Assembly: GCA_002339135.1 (NCBI GenBank)
Contig: DDJR01000071.1
Location: forward strand, 1-26,913
DNA from: Flavobacteriales bacterium UBA2619
GTDB taxonomy: Bacteria; Bacteroidota; Bacteroidia; Flavobacteriales_D; Sanyastnellaceae
Length of the DNA stretch: 26,913 nt
Reading direction: 5' to 3'
Shown: piece by piece, positions 24,288-26,913 of the stretch
How positions within the stretch are numbered: position 1 is the stretch's first letter
Layout: each line of letters opens with the position of its first letter
Notes under the pieces: model-generated
Told to the model about the DNA's origin: nothing
Database searches by the model: none
What the model saw: the letters and a program-made list of their open reading frames with translations, nothing else
Translations under genes and position numbers: made by a program

Positions 24288-25247
24288 TTGGAAGTTCACC
24301 TAAAAATAGAAAGTTTTTACGCGAAAAAACCCATCGTTTTGACCATTGGCACTTTTGACGGGGTTCATGCTGGTCACCGTGCCGTAATTGATGTGTTGAA
24401 AGAAAAAGCAGATAAGATTCATGGCGAAACGGCGTTGTTGACTTTTTCACCACACCCAAGAGTTGTCCTTCATCCAGACAACCACAATCTAAGACTGATT
24501 AACACCATGAAGGAGAAGGTATCTCTGCTTGAAAACGCGGGGCTTGACCATCTTATCGTAGCTCACTTCGATACAGAATTATCCCGCCTCAAGCCACTGA
24601 ATTACGTGCGTAAATTATTAGCTGAGAGCATCCGACCCACGGAGATTGTCATCGGTGATGATCACAGGTTTGGCAGGAATCGTGAAGGTTCGTTCACCAG
24701 TCTGAAAGAAATGGGCCTGATGTTTAACTTTCGTGTCACTGCTTTGAACGCTGAAAGAGTTCAAGAAATACGTGTGAGCAGCACCAAAGTAAGAGCGGCG
24801 ATTTCTGAAGGTAAGGTGGAGCATGCAACTGAATTGTTGGGACAACCTTTTCCTTTGTCAGGAACAGTCGTTGAAGGTGATCAACTTGGACAAACAATCG
24901 ACTTCCCTACAGCCAACATCGAAATTACTGACCCGCTAAAAATTGTCCCTATGAATGGCGTCTATGCTGTTTGGACAAGAATTAACGGTGATTGCTGGAT
25001 GCATGGCATGATGAATATCGGATGCAGACCTTCCGTTACGAAAACAACCCCCATAAAAACCACCATTGAAGTTAACATTATCGGATACTCAGGCGACTGC
25101 TATGGAAAGCCGATTGAAGTTCGTTTGGTGAAGAGGCTTAGAAATGAGATGGTGTTTCATGGGCTGCATGAACTGAAAGCAGCGTTAAGTAAAGACAGAG
25201 AAGAGACGATATCACTTTTACAACATCAAGCCCCTCCCGCACTATGA
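24288..25247 (+). CDS. ribF: Bifunctional riboflavin kinase / FMN adenylyltransferase
   Basis: Makes FMN from riboflavin and then FAD. The N-terminal adenylyltransferase domain has TIGTFDGVHAGH with the HxGH nucleotidyl-transfer motif, TFSPHPR, IGDDHRFGRNREGS and VSSTKVR. The C-terminal flavokinase domain has GQTIDFPTANI, VPMNGVYAVW, GMMNIGCRPSV, and GDCYGKPIEVRLVKRLRNEM. I chose the TTG at 24288 (MEVHLKIESF), because this aligns with the usual RibF N-terminus about 18 residues before the TIGTFDG strand. The frame also opens at an ATG at 24216, but that would add 24 unlike residues and cover the atpD promoter. The stop overlaps the next start as ATGA. Substitutions in the flavokinase stretch (TIEVNIIGYSGD rather than the usual EVHL.DF.GD) look tolerable. 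Confidence 0.95.
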   Translation: MEVHLKIESFYAKKPIVLTIGTFDGVHAGHRAVIDVLKEKADKIHGETALLTFSPHPRVVLHPDNHNLRLINTMKEKVSLLENAGLDHLIVAHFDTELSRLKPLNYVRKLLAESIRPTEIVIGDDHRFGRNREGSFTSLKEMGLMFNFRVTALNAERVQEIRVSSTKVRAAISEGKVEHATELLGQPFPLSGTVVEGDQLGQTIDFPTANIEITDPLKIVPMNGVYAVWTRINGDCWMHGMMNIGCRPSVTKTTPIKTTIEVNIIGYSGDCYGKPIEVRLVKRLRNEMVFHGLHELKAALSKDREETISLLQHQAPPAL

Positions 25248-25843
25248 GTTCCTATAAAAAAATTGGAATAACACTCGCGATGGTCATGCACTTTGCTTTA
25301 ACACACTACCATACTCAAACAGAATACACATCCATAGAATCTGCAATACAAGCTCAGAATTCTGGAGAAATCATTCTTGTGTTAGATTTAAAAAAGCAGA
25401 AGCTAACCAGCGTGCCCAATGAAATTAAGAGCTTTACCGAGCTGATTGAGTTGCGCCTCGATAAAAATCGAATTCAAAATCTGCCTGAGTGGCTTAGCGA
25501 TTTGACCCATCTCGAGATTTTCTCTGCAGAAAGAAACCGGCTTGTCGAAATCCCAAGTGTCATTTTAGAGTTGAAAAATTTAAAGGAACTTTACCTTGGA
25601 GACAACCTTATCACCGTCATCCCGATCGACATTGATGCCATGAAAAACCTTGAGTGGCTAGGCCTTTGGTCAAATCTGATCAGAATCTTTCCGAGTTCAC
25701 TAAGCGACATGCCCAAGCTTAAAACTTTAGATATTCTTTACAACGACATGACTTATTTAGAACAAACATGGCTTCTAGAGCTCCTTCCCAGCATCAATGT
25801 TGAGCTCTCCGAACCATGTCATTGCACGTTAGATGACGAATAA
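25244..25843 (+). CDS. Leucine-rich-repeat protein
   Basis: The 199-residue protein has a modest N-terminal hydrophobic segment (IGITLAMVMHFALTH), possibly a signal or anchor. About five leucine-rich repeats of 23 residues follow from roughly 45 to 165: LVLDLKKQKLTSVPNEI, LIELRLDKNRIQNLPEWL, LEIFSAERNRLVEIPSVI, LKELYLGDNLITVIPIDI and LEWLGLWSNLIRIFPSSL. These match the bacterial LxxLxLxxNxLxxLPxxL type. A CHCTLDDE tail ends it. It overlaps ribF by four bases and the kinase gene by 11 bases, so it is translated with them, yet nothing in its sequence suggests a cofactor role. Function unknown; such repeats bind proteins. Confidence 0.85.
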   Translation: MSSYKKIGITLAMVMHFALTHYHTQTEYTSIESAIQAQNSGEIILVLDLKKQKLTSVPNEIKSFTELIELRLDKNRIQNLPEWLSDLTHLEIFSAERNRLVEIPSVILELKNLKELYLGDNLITVIPIDIDAMKNLEWLGLWSNLIRIFPSSLSDMPKLKTLDILYNDMTYLEQTWLLELLPSINVELSEPCHCTLDDE

Positions 25844-26366
25844 TAAAAAGTTCAGAATTGTAATTACTGGAGTAGAGAACTCAGGTAAATCCACCTTAAT
25901 TGGACCACTTGCTGAAAAATTTAATTGGCCCTTCGTCCTTGAATTGTGTCGTGAAAACACAGATGTTCTGAATGGAACTGAAACATTTGAAACTTTACAA
26001 GACTTGCATCGATTGGAAGAAAAAAGATGCAAAGAATTGACAGAAACTACCTCTGCAAAAGGAATCTTCTGTGATACTGCTGGCATCGTTCTTGACTTTT
26101 GGTCAGAGTCTGTTTTTGGGAAACGGGTCACGACAGAGACATCTTCAAAAAAAATAGATTTATACTTGCTTTGTGAAACCATCGAAAAATGGGAAGAAGA
26201 CCCCATACGACTTCTCCCAAACCACAAGGATCGAATAGAAAAAAACAATGAATTTAGAACTCGTTTAGATCAAGAAAAAGCTCCTTACATCTACATTCCT
26301 GTAATGCCTTTAAAAGAAAGAGTTGAATTTGCAGAACAAAAAATAAAGGAGATTCTACATGTTTAA
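25833..26366 (+). CDS. NadR-type P-loop kinase, probable ribosylnicotinamide kinase
   Basis: The 177-residue single-domain kinase has Walker A GVENSGKST at 13-21. The layout is that of the kinase domain of NadR and its AAA_28 relatives: FVLELCRENTDVL near 34-46, IFCDTAGIVLDFW at 78-90, a YLLCETIEKWEEDPIRLLP lid region, and a C-terminal YIYIPVMPLKERVEFAEQKI. The NMN adenylyltransferase half of NadR is absent. With a PnuC-type transporter gene overlapping its end by eight bases, the simplest reading is phosphorylation of imported nicotinamide riboside to NMN, trapping it in the cell. The usual DTD of NadR kinases reads DTA here (D81, A83). Fold is secure; substrate is inferred. Confidence 0.8.
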   Translation: MTNNKKFRIVITGVENSGKSTLIGPLAEKFNWPFVLELCRENTDVLNGTETFETLQDLHRLEEKRCKELTETTSAKGIFCDTAGIVLDFWSESVFGKRVTTETSSKKIDLYLLCETIEKWEEDPIRLLPNHKDRIEKNNEFRTRLDQEKAPYIYIPVMPLKERVEFAEQKIKEILHV

Positions 26367-26901
26367 AACCAAAGCTCAAGTCATTGAGATCGCCGCTGTT
26401 ACTTTCTCCGTGGCATACACTTGGATGTATTTAAAAGGGCACCTCCCTTGGGCATTCATACCAGCCGCAATGGGAGCTGCATTATTTGCGTATATCTGCT
26501 GGAATAAGAAGATCTACGCGGAAAGCGTTCTCCAGGTTTTCTATATTGGACTTGCAGGTCTAGGACTGTTCGGGTATGGAAATAACGCGCCCGTTTCCGG
26601 TTTGTTTCACCTTGTTTTGATATCAGGTGCTGCAGTCGGAACACTTACACTTGCTGCAGTACTTGCAAGAACCACCGATGCAAAGTTGCCACTCTTAGAT
26701 GCATTTACCACGGTGTTTAGTTTAGTGGCTACGTGGCTGATGGTAAACATGGTTCACGAAAACTGGTTGTACTGGATTGTAATTGACACCGTATCGATCT
26801 ATCTGTATGCAAAAAGAGGACTCAAGCTAAGCTCGGTCCTCTTTGTATTGTATCTTCTGTTAGCTCTCGATGGTTATTTCGAAGCCATTTCGATCTTCTA
26901 A
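26359..26901 (+). CDS. pnuC: PnuC-family vitamin-precursor transporter
   Basis: The 180-residue inner-membrane protein has about seven helices. Family marks are IEIAAVTFSVAYTWMYLKG at 9-27, KKIYAESVLQVFYI at 50-63, and the signature NWLYWIVIDTVSIYLYAKRG at 135-154. PnuC proteins equilibrate nicotinamide riboside across the membrane by facilitated diffusion, with import driven by phosphorylation inside; the adjacent NadR-like kinase fits. However, the YGWxxW-like motif that usually follows the FYI helix is LGLFGY here, and relatives in this family carry thiamine (PnuT) or riboflavin (PnuX/RibM). Because ribF lies in the same overlapping gene set, the ligand is uncertain. The gene ends 12 bases from the window edge. 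Confidence 0.85.
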   Translation: MFKTKAQVIEIAAVTFSVAYTWMYLKGHLPWAFIPAAMGAALFAYICWNKKIYAESVLQVFYIGLAGLGLFGYGNNAPVSGLFHLVLISGAAVGTLTLAAVLARTTDAKLPLLDAFTTVFSLVATWLMVNMVHENWLYWIVIDTVSIYLYAKRGLKLSSVLFVLYLLLALDGYFEAISIF

Positions 26902-26913
26902 CAGTTCCGTCTA

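Noticed and set aside
1..26913. Defence island, prophage or mobile element
   Set aside because: No integrase, transposase, toxin-antitoxin, restriction or phage structural genes were seen; the helicase-nuclease pair is explained as AddAB.

Overview
The window reads as chromosomal DNA from a member of the Bacteroidota, most likely Flavobacteriales-like. The evidence is a large PKD-repeat protein ending in a type B type IX secretion (T9SS) sorting domain beside a PorP/SprF-family gene, a MbnP/MauG-type lipoprotein pair, a split atpDC pair with a short epsilon subunit, the near absence of Shine-Dalgarno-like leaders, and one clear TAnnTTTG promoter element. I cannot name a genus. No tRNA, rRNA, CRISPR array, transposase or integrase was seen, and no stretch over 300 bases lacks a gene.

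Layout. 1-2278 (-) is the N-terminal 759 codons of a large secreted protein that runs off the left edge. 2331-5564 (-) is an AddA-type helicase-nuclease. Divergent from it, 5643-7530 (+) holds a two-gene lipoprotein operon: a MbnP-family protein and a MauG/MbnH-type diheme enzyme. 7603-13373 (+) holds a 1563-residue PKD adhesin-like T9SS substrate and its PorP/SprF-like partner; their leaders share a spaced motif. 13384-14862 (-) carries a TerB-like membrane protein and murB, abutting in one reading frame with only a TGA between them. 14926-19587 (+) carries a TPR protein, the AddB-type partner nuclease and a glycosyltransferase. 19598-21877 (-) is a compact nadC, YihY/BrkB, DUF2147 operon. 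21917-22393 (+) is rlmH, which converges through a strong bidirectional hairpin on atpDC (22454-24198, -). 24288-26901 (+) is an overlapping set: ribF, a leucine-rich-repeat protein, a NadR-type kinase and a PnuC-type transporter.

How the genes work together. AddA and AddB should form one recombination helicase-nuclease although about 10 kb of unrelated genes lies between them. The MbnP-like and MauG-like lipoproteins probably form an enzyme-substrate pair for tryptophan-derived metal-site maturation at the cell envelope. The PKD protein and PorP/SprF-like protein look like a cargo-translocation pair. The PnuC-like transporter and NadR-like kinase look like vitamin-precursor uptake with trapping by phosphorylation, placed behind the FMN/FAD synthase gene; nadC supplies de novo NAD. 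Housekeeping genes (murB, rlmH, atpDC, nadC, ribF) are recognised with high confidence.

The points most worth a second look are the MbnP/MauG pair, the paired leader motif in front of the two T9SS genes, a gapless 417-codon duplication inside the PKD protein, the same-frame TGA/TTG junction at murB, and the atypical PnuC-family transporter.
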